Shown one piece after another: positions 10,690 through 23,440 of a stretch of 64,000 nucleotides of DNA. The translations under genes and the position numbers were made by a program. This DNA is from Bombardia bombarda (Eukaryota > Ascomycota > Sordariomycetes > Sordariales > Lasiosphaeriaceae). Below the pieces are notes generated by a model. That model searched no databases, was not told where the DNA came from, and saw only the letters and a list, made by a program, of their open reading frames with translations. Position 1 is the first letter of the stretch; each line of letters starts with the position of its first letter. The DNA is taken from the NCBI GenBank assembly GCA_030512295.1, contig JAULSR010000012.1, forward strand, positions 186,001 through 250,000. The letters run 5' to 3'.

Positions 10690-13600
10690 TGTCACTAGCA
10701 TTGTCCAAATTTTAACATCTTACCCCTAATATCCATTCCTTCACTTCTCTTTTTGCCCGTTCTAAAGGTACATAAACAAGAAAACTTACAGCGAAGTAAG
10801 TATGCAAGTTATTATAAACAAATACTTAAACGATTTTATAATCGTTAATATAATTTTAGATAACGAGAGCAGTATAACATTGTCTATACTTGTTTTAAAT
10901 AAAACAATTAAACGATATTAGCAAGTCAACGAATAAACGCCTGAACCGGGAAAGGAGATCAAGGTGTGATAGTTGCCTGCTATTTCATAACAAGAACAGA
11001 CACACGCGTTCTTATGTCAGAGAAACGACTTCGGTTTAGAGAGACCGGACATGGATAACTGGGAAGATTAAGGATGATGGATCACTCGTTCTAAGGTATT
11101 TAGAGAGGCAGTTACCTTGACTGGGGCCTGAGAAAGCGCTAACTGGAAGATTCTGGCACGGATACCAGGCACAGATTTATAGCGCCAGTGACGCAGCTTA
11201 GACACCGTGAACATGACAACAAAATCCACAACCAACTCACAACATAGTCTCGCGTTCACCACCCGTGGGAAGTTTCACAAGCCAGCAGCAGCCGAAAGAG
11301 AAACACGGAAACAACAAGAGGTAAGCCAAGCAAGACAGAACAAGCCATCGAACTAAGATAAAGTAAGTATCATAGCTGCATTGTCTTCGTCCTCTTCGTG
11401 ATGGTTATATTCAACACTGGACAACGGTAGGTAAACAATCAGTGGCCACCAAACCTAATGAAAGCTCCGAAGCTGGTTTAGCGTACAATCATGTAGCCAG
11501 CTGTCAACTCATTTGACCGACTGGTTGCATGCAAAGCTTTTCCACAAAGCTAGGTGAACGAGAAAGGAAAAGGGGCAAGTGTAAAGGACGGGTCGGATCG
11601 TATTGAGTTGTTTGTATACGTATGTCATGACGGCAGTGACAGTGGAACAACAATGAAAATGCCAAGGTAGAACAACAGTACGCATCTGGAAGTCCAAAAA
11701 TAGGTAGGCACTACTTGCACTGATAGATAGACAAGGGAGAGCAACAACATGACTGACTGGTTCGCTCAGCTAGTTAGGTCACTTGCAACCAAGCAGACAA
11801 AAAGCAAAGCACTGAATCTTGCTGTAAGTGTGGTGTCGTCGATGCAATTATCGGAAATGGGTTGCTGGTCACGTACGTACCGCGCGGAGGGCCCTGTCCC
11901 GACGGCGCGGCCGGATTCGTGCAGCAGCAACATGGGAGTACATACTGAATCTGGCGAGCAGTACACCACAGTAAGGAGCTCTCGCGTATTCTAAGAGTGA
12001 ATGACACTGTGCTGTTCTAGACCCTTTTCGAGCTCCTTGGCTTCATTGTCCATCGTCAATCAACAACAGCATCAGTTAGTCTAGCCCCTCACCGCAGACG
12101 GCACCTGCCCATCCTGTTGTTGTCCTATGCGTAGAGGACTTTGTCAAAAGCCTCATATTTACCCACGACATAATACCGGAGCTGCATCACTTGTCATTAG
12201 CCAAGTCAGCTCTGCGCAATTGAGTGTCAGGTGAAAAGGATCTTAGGATGTGTAGAAGGTGCCTTTGGGCTGATGTAGCCTTTCGGTAGGTGAGGCAGGT
12301 GGGTGAAGTAGATATGCGAGTATACGAATAGTACGCCGTATAACAAGGGGCGTGGGGGTGTAGGTGTTTACTGTACATATTCGTTCGTACATCTCATAAA
12401 ACCCCCATGTGACGGGATACTTAACTAACCTATGTGGACGGATACTGGCACATTCCTCTCATCGTGGAACACAAGAGCGCAGTGTGCCTTTGCTGGCTGG
12501 CTGTGGTCGAGATGTTTTTGCTAGCGGGACGTGAGTTAAGAAACACTGAAACTCCCGGATCCAGGCCCAGGCTTTGCCAGGCTTTGCTAGGCTTGCACAG
12601 TGCGAGATCCAACACGATGGTGCAACCTGTTTTTGCTTAGCTGCATCTGTTGACTGAGCATCATCGATCCCTGGATCTATCCATTGGGTTGTCAGCGAAG
12701 GAGCAACTGAAGCCTCAGTGTTGAGTTGGTGGTTGGTCGCCGCTCACAGGCCTGGAAATGGAACACTGCCGTCATCGTCCACACAGGCCCTCCGCCGTGC
12801 ACTAAAACAGGAGGGTCCAACCATCGATTCCCGAGACCGAGGTGATCACTTTTGTTTCGTCTTTCAGCTGCGCACAGGAGGCGGGATACATACATAGTCG
12901 GCTGCCGGCTGCATAAAGCTAGTATGTATGTACATCCAGTCCCAGAACACCCCAGGACATTCAGCATTGCCTATCTATGTGAATATGAATCATCCGAAGG
13001 GGCGCATGGCAAGGGACGTGGTGACGGTCGGATGCTTTCCTCCTGATGAATCTTGTATTGCTAATAAGTTGCCTCGGCGGGTGATGTGACGAAGGCGGCG
13101 GAGGGAGGCAGGGCGCCATGGTGCGTGCCGAGGATCGTCCGTCGAAATCTTGCCCTGCCCTACAGGATACTCTGGCGAGTCTGGGAGAAGAACAAATTGA
13201 TGCGATACGCAAACGTGCGTCCCGTCTGCGCCTGCGACCTGCGACCTGCGACTCGCCAGCCAATTTGAGCCGATATTACCAGCGACGACGGCCAAACAAT
13301 GCTGCACCTGTCGAGTTCTACAAGAGTGGCCGACGATAGCATAGCGCAACATGTCTCTAACAAGGACTCTCGCCGGCTTGCGCGTGTCGCGCGTGGAGCC
13401 TTTGCGACTGGATGCATCTTGCCAGATGTCTTGCTCATCTCTGCCATGACCCGGATAGCGCTCTGTTGTCACCCCCGCGACATATTGCGACCAGAGAGAC
13501 TCATCGTGTCATTCGCAAGCGTCGCGTGCAGGCCGCCCCGCCGCCGACGACCGGTCATTCCCTCGCTGTGGCGGCTGACGTACAAAGACTAAAGCCGCTC

Positions 13601-16600
13601 TCCAAGGCGAGGAAGACAAATAGACAATGTGAGACTGGAACTATCTGTGCAAGGCGACTTGTAGTAGGACTCGGCATCTTGGAGAGACTTCCCGGGCATT
13701 CCCCTATGTGACTGGAAAAGGGACATGGATGGGGCAACACTTGCGATGACAAGCCGAGTTGAGCTGGCCTGTGTCTGTCTGTCTGTCTCCTCCTTACAGT
13801 GTGGGTTGTGAATACGACGGCTGCCTCGGATGGATGGCAAGCGCCCCAGGTCATTCGTTGATCCGTCGTATCATCAGCCTCCTCCAAACCCGACCCCCGT
13901 AGCGGGTAACAGGAAGCCACACCAAGAACCAAAGGTGTGTGTGGATCGAGAGACGGGCGAGAAAGACTTGGGCGCGCACACAGCGGAAAGGACATGGACT
14001 GACTTGACTGACTGACAGAGCGTGCGTTCAGTGTGCAAAAGTTTCAGTCCCTGAGGCAGGGCAGCAGTCAGAGGCGGCCCGCGCGGGCGACAACGTCTCG
14101 AGAGGCTGTTGAGTGACTACCGGATCCGGAATATGCCTACTACATCATCCTTCCGGGGCCTGACTGATGTGGCTTTGGATTGGATTCATCACTTTAGCGT
14201 TGCCATGTTACTGCGAAATGGCCGCGCCGTCATGGTTGGCTTCGTGTATCCTCTCAGGTAGACTGGACGGTCGGTTCCGGTTCGATGATTGTAAGTACCT
14301 TAGATATGCATTGTAAGGAAAGTCTTGCTATTGGCTCCATATTGGGGGCCGGCCTGTGGGCAAGGCACAAGCCGAATCGACCGCTCGCCCAGCACGGCAG
14401 CACGAGACGGACGGAGGGGGTGAGAGCTGCCTGGTTTCTCAAGTCTCGCATTGGAACATGCAACAAACAGGATGGGCCTTGCTATTGTCGCCCTGCGACC
14501 TGACAAGTCTGCAGTGGTCTAGGTAGTCTATACACCAGTCTCGGCCGGCCATTCGGGTTCGTTCTGGGAGAATCAGAATATGTCATGCAGCCAACGGGCT
14601 ACGCAACTGTGACATCAGAGAGCTCTCTTATTCGCCACAAGTGTCGGCGTGGTGAAGGCGCTGCTTTGCGAGTTTGTTTGTTGAGGGGGAGCAAGAAAGA
14701 GGGTGTCTGACGACGAGACATGGAATACATGGCAGTGCGCGCGCGGCGGGCGGCGACAGCGGGGGGGGAGGGGGAATAAATTGGGGCACTAGGTGGTGAC
14801 TGGTGACTGCACACTGGATTGCAGGACGAGGTTGCTGGAATGGCCAGGCTCACCAAGCTCAGCTCCCCGCTATGCCTAGGATTGGACCATGTTCCACTGC
14901 GGAATATTCTGAAGAAGACGCCTACTGTGTAGACTAGGCAAGCTTGCGGGAGATGGAAAACAGTCAGCGGGCAGATTCTGCGGCCGATAATCAGTTTGGA
15001 TGGATGGATGATGGAGATTGAGCGCCTCTATCTGGCGACTGCTTCCAATGGAAAGTGGAATCAGGCAGGAGGTTGCCGCCATGGCGTGTGCTCGTGCGCT
15101 GTCTGCAGGCAGGCAGGCAGGAATCTCGCACCGTGCGAGACCACCTACCGGAAACTGGCGGTCAAAGACACAGGTATTTACGAAGTGCTGGTCTTCCAGG
15201 CCTGTTAAGTATCGCACCTGAGGTCTCGGCCACACTAACACTGCCCACAGCACGCTACTTTGGTCGCCCGGCGCCGACACAAACAGAACAGCAAACGGAG
15301 GGTTGCACCTTCCTTCTCCATGGATGGGAACCTCCGTCATTCCACCCTTCACCCGATAAAGTGGAATTTGGGATGCTGCAACTGCCCTGTGTCCGTAAAC
15401 CTTGTTCAACGCTGACGCCCACTCGAGCCACTGAAAAGCGCTGGATATCTCCAAAGGCGATCATGGATCCCCGGACACCTGTTTTCATTCCATCGCCAGC
15501 ATGAAGATTTGCCGTCTGTGATTGTCGAGCGAGCCCCTTTTTTATTACGAATAAAGCTCTCATCACACGAGAAGCGATCCACCCGCCCATCCTGGCCTGA
15601 TTCGGATATCGTGCTACCCAGCGGCGTGCGCGACCAGCGGGCAGCAGCCAACAGTGGTCATTCTAGTGGCTGTCGATTACTGACGCAGTCAACTGCTTCC
15701 TTCCCCTTGCTGACCCCACCGCCTGCCGACATACGGTATCGTGGACTTGTCAGGTCAAGGTTTGTTTTGCCGGGCTCCATTCCAAGCTGACCTTTTTGTG
15801 TTATATAACATACTGCACTATTACCCAGGCGAGGCGCATATTGATGGGGTGGATGAGATAGATGGGCCATGACTGGCCGGTCTCGTTGATGCTGATGCTC
15901 TATTCTTGCGCTTCAGCAAATTGAAACCCGACAGACCCATGAGCATGACAGTATGCTGATTGCTGGCTGCCCCGGAGGAGAGATGCGGCCTCGTTGTGAC
16001 ATGCGGAAACCTTAGCGTCGGTGGCGTCTGAAGCCCGCGGTCTGTTCTCTCAAATCGTCTAAGTCTCGTCGCTGCCGCTTGTTGGACCTCGATTCCGCGG
16101 ACCTTGGACCTTGGACCTACGACCAACACTACACCAAAAGACCAAGCAATCAGGTAGTCCAGTGGCAATGCGGCGCTTCGGGTTCCAGTCTTTGGCCAGT
16201 GGAAAGGGGGGGCGTGAGAGTTGCAAGATGCACTTTCAACGTGTTCCGACGCACCCATAGCCATTCTCGGCAAACATCCATCACTTGGGTTTGAAGATGA
16301 ATGAATGCACCAATCGCTGTCGACTGCTCTCACCACCAATCCAATGACTGCGTAGAAAGCACCGAGACAGAGACGCTGAGCAGGCTGGCCGTGCGTGCTC
16401 TTTGTTCTATCTACACACCTAAAGTACATACACAGTACGTATTCGTACTCTAGCTTCTATCAGTATCAGGCTGGTCCATCACACTAGCAGTTGCACTGTG
16501 ACTGGCAGCGCGTTAACGAGTGCCTGGCTGTTTCCCTTCCCTTTAGGTTTCTCTCACGTCACGACATGGGAAGAAAAATCAATTAACGCGAAGGATGAAA

Positions 16601-19600
16601 GTGGGGTGCGACTCGCACACGCATCTCGCCAGCAGCTGCCCAGCACAAGTGTCGTGCGTTTCGCGCATCCCGAACGCGTTCACCCACTGTAAATCACCGG
16701 GTTCCTTTGGTACTTTGCCGTGGTACATACCTAAGGTACCTTACGAAGGACGAATACCAGATTCACGTTCCGCAAATGCCTCGACCTCCGAATTTCGAAT
16801 CCGTCGCCCATCTTTGTCTGGCCGATTGCATCTTTTCTTTCTTTGCATGGCACCCCTCCCTCGTTGTTGTGGAGAGGAGCATGGAGCATGGAGCAGCGCC
16901 GCCATGACAAGACAGGCAGTATTTTCTGGAATTTGCTAGGTGTCGCGATTGATGCCCGCTCGCAGCTTCTTCGTCTTGCATGCCATGTTGCACACCTGCC
17001 GACGCCCAACTCTCCGCCCCAGTTCGCCAAACCGAGAAGCCGCCTTTCCGATACGATTTTGCCTGCCCTAGATTGCTAAGAGGCATGGCTTGAAGAATGA
17101 TACCTATGATAACGCGGCTAGCTAAGCTAGTGTTCCCCGCAGGGCATCGCCGAGCCTGATACGGATCGCTTCACATTGTGCCCCTGGATCAAGTACATAC
17201 AACAGTACCTACCAACCCAGGATAAAGAAACACTTGCTGTTTCTTCTTCGATACTGGAACCGCATACTGAAAAAAACGGACAACGTTTGACAGCGGGGTT
17301 GCTGATTCAAGATGGAGCTTTTGGTCTACCAAGTACTCAGATCTGCAGCCAACCAGAAGCGATATGTAGCACCTGGCGGCCGTTTGCGACGCCCAACCTG
17401 GCAACTTGAGTTTTGAAGTGGCTTGACTTTTAAACGCGGCCACTTGCGGGTCAAGTATGGAAACTGATCACATAGTTACGTCGCATCGTCTGCCTCCCCT
17501 AGGTAGAATGACGGCGTCTTCATCGGTGAAAACAGTGGCTTGGAAAGCCGCCGAGGCGGTGGACGGTCGGCATGGAAAATTTATCTGCATCTTGATTCGG
17601 CCCATTGCCACGGCGCCGCATAGGTTGACCAATGATTCGATCGCCTGAAGGTATCCAGAGCATCCATCGTCACGGCCTGCTAATCACCACCCTCAACCCG
17701 AGAGAATGCAACTCGGAGCATGATTTGGCCATGCCTCTATGTCTGTCAAATCCACCAACAGACCAAGTCCCCAGTGCGGTGTAGCTTCCGTGCTGGCATG
17801 GCTGGCCGTTTTGATCTGACTGCAGATGAGAGCCAAGGATCCTCGTCGATATTATATGTTTTTAGGGGTCTTATATGTTTTTAGGGGTCAACTCAACAAC
17901 TGCGCGGTCACGGTAGTGTATATGTAGTTATCGCCGTCAATGTGGTGGTCTTCGACTGCTATAAATCCCCTTCGAGTTTGCTGATTGGTAGATACACGCC
18001 CCTGAATCGCCAATATTATCACCACGCCAATATTATCACCACCACCCCCAGTGTGAATCCCTCGATGGTCTTGGCATTTACCTCCCTCTTCGGTCACATA
18101 CACTTCCTCGAAGACTACCTACCCCTTGGCCCCCTCCCGTCCCCTCCATTGCTACCCCTTCCCAGCATCTAGCCTGGTCGGAAATCCAGAAGCCAACCAG
18201 CCGAGCGTAAAGTCGCCAAATATCATCTTAGAGACTACGTATTCGATTTGCAATGGGTGGACACGCGTGTGTCCTGGGCATCACAAGACTGCGGGCGATG
18301 ACGGGCGACGACAATCAGTGATGGATCGATCCTGACCCTTGGTCCAATATCAGAATAGCAACACTAGCAACCGGACCAGCACCAGCGATCCAGCACCCGC
18401 CGCGGCCGGGTCGGCTGCCAACAAATGAGAAGGGTCTTCCTGGATGGCAAGGCTTGCATGCACAACCACGAAGTACTTGTACTGTATACGTACGGGGCAT
18501 GGTTAGCGACTGGCCGAAACATTTCGCATCAGCAAACCAGACCGCTACAACACTAGCTCCAGAGCAGACTCAAGAAAGCTGACGCCCTGACGCTAGGCTA
18601 TCGGCTGAAATCCCATTCAAATCATGGCAGCAACCCAACCTCAAATCCTTCGCATTTCATTCACTCGCGAGCGGGCGGCGGCGCGCACGCCCAGTGGCTT
18701 ATAACCCTGGCCGGGTCGCAACAAAGCAACTAGTTAAAACCGATATCCAATTCTGCGCCAATCATACCATCTGTATCTACACGTATGTATGTGCCCTTTT
18801 CTGGTTGAACCCCAAGTACAGAATCAGCCAGTTCCATGCGACCATCTCCACTGTGCAAACCGCGTGTCTACGAATACCAGCACAGTGCCACACCACTAGC
18901 TTGAAGTATGGACCCTGGATATGCGGGCCTAGATTTGTGGTTCTGAATCTCTGTCCCAGTTTCCTTCAGAGGTAAGAGGGCGACGTCGTGCCGAGGTGAT
19001 GAGCCTTCAAACTCCGAAACTTAAACGCCACACACCCGTCCGTAGATTTACCCGCCCACTTCAACGTCAAAGATCACGGCTTACTTCAATCCCTGTGCGC
19101 TTTTTTATTCACACTGTCTTACGGCACGCCCGTCACTGTCGGTTGGCAAGGCCATATACGAATAGGGGTTCGTAAATCGTCTTTCGCTGCCACTATGGGA
19201 CGAGGTTCGCATGGGCGATACATATGGCTGTTTCTGGTTCTTCACTCAGACACAAGTCTTTTTCGGGGAGAAAAGCGTCAATCGGATGAAGTCAGATCGA
19301 ATATCGAGCCGGGAAAGAGGCCAGCCAGTTAACCCGCACACTGTACATAATACGTCGTGGTATTGCATCCGAAACGGATCAGTGATGCCGCCATGCGAAC
19401 CCGCTACTTCGGTAAGAAATACCATGGTATGACTGGACTCCCCTGAACAACCTGAAAATACAGACAGTATTTGTAGGCCATGATGCAGCCCAGTTTCTTG
19501 ATCCTTTGATGACCAGGCAAGGAAAGAGCAACCCCAAGGAGCCAAGTTCCCTTAGTGGTTCATATAGGTTGGTTTATCTTTATCTGACGGCGCATCCGTA

Positions 19601-22600
19601 ATTCTCAGCGTACCAACATATGGCGCAAATCTCACCCTAAAATTAGTGTAGCGCGTGGTATGGACGTATACGGGTCGAAGCCGGCCAACCAGGCCGCCAG
19701 CCCCCTCCATTCAGAGGTTGGTTTTGCCATTTTCATTCACCATCAGCAAGCCAGAGACGGATTGTTGCTGCAGGCTCTCAATCCTAACCTGCCGAACTTA
19801 CATAGTGTACCTTTGCCCAGCCAGCGCATGCGACACCTGGCCTGGAACTAACAGCTGAACTCAGCAGCACCCATAATAAGTACCAGTCAGCGGTAAAGGT
19901 CAAAACGTGTGAAACACAGGGCAGCATTGGACACACAACAACCTGGACTGGAAACTTCATTTGCTGGTTTCGGTACCATAAGTTCTACGGAGCATGTACC
20001 TCGCACATGCCGAGACGGAACTTGAATTCAAAGGTATGAAAGGAGCCAACGAGCCAACGGCGGTACTTCGTACAGACATAGATTTTGCACATTCAGAACT
20101 CGGTACCTGATCTGTCATCACTTCAACTCCCTGCATCGCCGGAGAAGCAACAAGCCAAGGCCGACGTAAATCGGCAGAAGGTATGTTCATGTTCTCTGAT
20201 GTTCTGCTTCATGACTAGGTAGTGCTGCCGTTTTTGTTTTGCTCGGCAATGCTACCAGCTCTCGTACTAATAACAGCACATGGATGCAAATCCGGGATGG
20301 TCGGTTCAGAGTTAAGACGACAAAAGAAAATAGCCCCATCAAGATACGGTAGTGTAGCAGGAGAGGCCAAGAGGGAATAAAAAGAGCAAAGGGTCGGTCT
20401 AGGCACTCAATATGGGGAACATTACCCAATTTTGCAGTGGGGAACTGGGGAAACCACGCATTCGTTCAGTTGCAAAGTGCAACGCTGCTACACTACGGAT
20501 CCGTATTCCGTAGTTTCTGACGGCTGTTTCTCTCAATTTTTTTTTGCTTGAGCTGGGATGTGCTATGGAAGAGCAACGACGACGATGTTGAAGGCGGCAT
20601 GCTAAAAACGTCAGGTCCTGATCCTGACCTTTGTCATCCCTGCGATGCTATCGTACCCCCGTTCGCCTATGTACATACACAGTACTGTGTAGTGTAGGCG
20701 GGCGGCCTGCATCTCCGGGTGTGTGTGTGTGTGTGTGTGTGTGGAGGTCAGGCTGTCTTTCTTTCTTGAGTGAAAGCCACCGATCGATCGACTGAGCGAC
20801 TGAGCGACTGGCCTCGGGCGAGCCCATTGGAGTTTCCATGGCGTATTGTGCGCTTGCTTTTTTTTTTCCTGACCTTTGCTTTCTATTTTCACGGCCGCGG
20901 ATCCAGCATCTTACACTGTGAGAAGGAGACGGGCAAGCAGCGCAAAACACTCGGGTTAGAAACAACAATAGAAACGGCAGCGGCAGCGATTACCAGTGTT
21001 TGTTTGCTTCCTTAATGCTCAGAATGGCTTGAGGCCGCCTGATCGACCTACCAGTGTGCCCCGTGGGAGAATAACACCCGATCCAGTGGTCCATTTTTGT
21101 TCCATGCAACAGCCTAGAAATCCCCGTTGCAGGGCCATCATCTGCTGCTGCAAGGCGGGAGGGGTGTTGGGTGTGCTGTGCTGTGCTGTGTGCCTAGTTG
21201 CCTGCGGCTAGCGCAAAAAAACCGAACCCCACTGAGAAGGCAGGGCACTCAAGGCACTTGAAAGCGTAAATCTTTTCCCATGGACCACCCCACCTCCATC
21301 ACCCACTTACCTGCTGCACCTGCACACCTGCACCACACTTGGATACTTTCAAAGGGATGGAATGAGCAACTCTCTCCGTATCGCCATACTGTGTGTGGCA
21401 CTGTCTGGTAACTCCTGCTCTCTTGTGGTTTCCAAAGCTTTGGGGCCCGGAAAAGACCTCCTTTGCCCCCAGTCCGTGCGTCCTCATTTGGTGGCAAGCC
21501 GATCCACTAAGACAGGGTCCCGTTTGGAGTCCACCTTGAGTGTGAGAAAACAAGGGAGCCACGGAGTGGAATGTAGACGGCGGCGGGACGGGCGGTGATA
21601 GAAAGGAGATTGAGCTAAGCCAAAAATGGGGTAAAATGGGGTGTGCCTCAAGCTTTCTCCCTTAGGTCCATCCCCCTTCCCCCCTTCCCCCCTTCCCCCC
21701 TTCCACCCGCCCCACGTTCCTGAAGAGACGGGATTGCCTGAGCTCTTGAGCTACGCTAAGCGAAGGAATAGACGCACTGGATTGGCCACCAACCATGTCA
21801 ATATGGGGCTGCTTGTGCATGCGCCGGGGCAGGTACTGACTTCCCACATTTTAGTCACTGCTGAGACTGTGAACATGTACATGTACATGTTACAAGCTGG
21901 ACTGCGGGTGGATTGGGTGGGTGACTCTTGTGAGTGGACGCGGACAGCAGCACCAAAGGTTCGCCAAAGGCAAGACCCGGCCAATTGCTTGGCAAGCTCG
22001 CAGCACGGAACGACGGCGGCGGCACAGCAGCCAGAGGCAGCAGTAGCACCCACTGCACCGCACGGTACCCAGACAACGACATCCACCAGGGGACAAAAGT
22101 AAATTAGCAGCATTTGCGGCAACCGGCGACCAGGACTAATACAGCAACGACGCAACCACCTACGCAACCACCCTCACATGGATGTGTGAAGAGCTGGTAA
22201 GGTATGGATGTTTTCACCACACGGGGATCTTCCTCCTCTGGTCGTCCAGCTCGTCCATTTTGTTTCCTTTCCCAGAACCCCTCTGCCCTGACGAGTCCAT
22301 CTCGTCGTCCACGCCGCCCTGCCGTCCGACCTCACCGTCATCCCTCGAGCCCCGCTGTGCTGCTGCTGCTGGTCTTGCCATACTACATGACCAAAGGGAA
22401 GAGAAGGCCGCCCCGACTCGAGCTCCCTTCAAATTCTCCCTCGCCCCAGAGCATTCGATCTGGCCTCGTCCTCGTCACTGCTGCCGAGTTGCAAAACACT
22501 TGACATCAGCCCGTGCCTTGATCAAACTTGCCCAATTAGGGGGGCCATCACCAGCCTTGCAATAAACCTTCCCAATTTCCGAATTTTGACGACAGCCACG
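10690..22600. other. Gene-poor interval with no supported gene
   Basis: About 12 kb, mostly of balanced base composition after the AT-rich patch at its start. It has dozens of overlapping ORFs under 210 codons on both strands. None shows a conserved domain, a convincing intron chain or a start context that stands out. Small tandem duplications occur (for example 17861-17888, 18009-18043 and 13227-13252). It is the common upstream region of two divergent genes and could hold distal regulatory elements or non-coding transcripts. Confidence 0.5.
20719..20743. repeat. (GT)n dinucleotide microsatellite
   Basis: About twelve GT units in a row. It gives poly-His/Thr frames on the minus strand that should not be taken for coding sequence. 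Confidence 0.95.
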
Positions 22601-23119
22601 ACCGAAGACCCGACGTGAGCCACGAGGACCTCGAGCCTATTTCGCCAAACTCCCTAACATTTGCAGGCGTCATTGGTTCCAACTGCTATCTACCATCTAC
22701 CTAGGTTCTTCATCCGAAGCTCGCTCGCCCTTCGAAAAGTCCCCCACTGGGGTCAGGCGATCTGGGAACCACCTGCCGCAACACCACCAAGGTGCCGCGC
22801 AGGAGTCAACCCACAATCTGAATTTACCAAGAAATGTTGAGCAGGGACGACCAGAGAAAGCAGCCATAGCCCGATTTTTCTCTCGTCGAAAGTCAACCGC
22901 GGAAAGAACGAGGGGCCGTGTTTCGAGAGACGGACCCCCCTTCATCCCCCGCCGGGCATCGATAGCAGGAAGGAGCAATCTACTGCAAGCAGCTTTTTCA
23001 GCCCAATTCGAGAGAGCACGACTCACATTTTCGGAGCAGACCGTCGCCGCGATACGGTACCTCACGAGGGAGGACTTTGACGGACATATTTCAGATCCAA
23101 TTTACTGCATTCTGGCCAA

Positions 23120-23440
23120 ATGCACCACAACTACGTCTCCGCCCATGTATTCGACCGTGATTCCCTCATTCTCGACCCTCCACTCCTCCTTTCTGCCCTC
23201 GCCCGCCGATTCGAGATCGAGATACAGCCAGCGCACACACCCGCTCCCACAGCCTCCACATTCGCCTCGCGCGTCCTTTTTCCACTGCAAGGCCGGCCAG
23301 GCGTCTTTTCTCGCCAGTGGCCTCCGGACGCCACCCACGGACGAGAATATGGGGACGGCCTACCAGGTGCCCAAAATGGCATCGTACGAGAATTCGCACA
23401 TTCACCACTCGGCCTACCCACCAACAATGGCGTCGTCTGA
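23120..23440 (+). promoter_or_regulatory. Upstream overlapping reading frame at the start of the cyclin gene
   Basis: An ATG at 23120 opens a 106-codon frame that is out of frame with the cyclin and runs past both candidate cyclin starts (23145 and 23349). If it lies on the mature mRNA it would lower initiation at the cyclin ATG, as uORFs do. Whether it is transcribed, or removed by a leader intron, cannot be seen here. Confidence 0.35.

Noticed and set aside
14876..16429. Minus-strand ORFs of 192 and 202 codons in the gene-poor interval
   Set aside because: No conserved motif or splice continuation, and similar-sized ORFs overlap on the other strand. Chance is the simpler reading.
23349..23351. 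ATG 23349 as the only cyclin start
   Set aside because: The frame is open with an earlier ATG at 23145, and the LRTPPTDE segment before 23349 looks coding. It is kept as an alternative.
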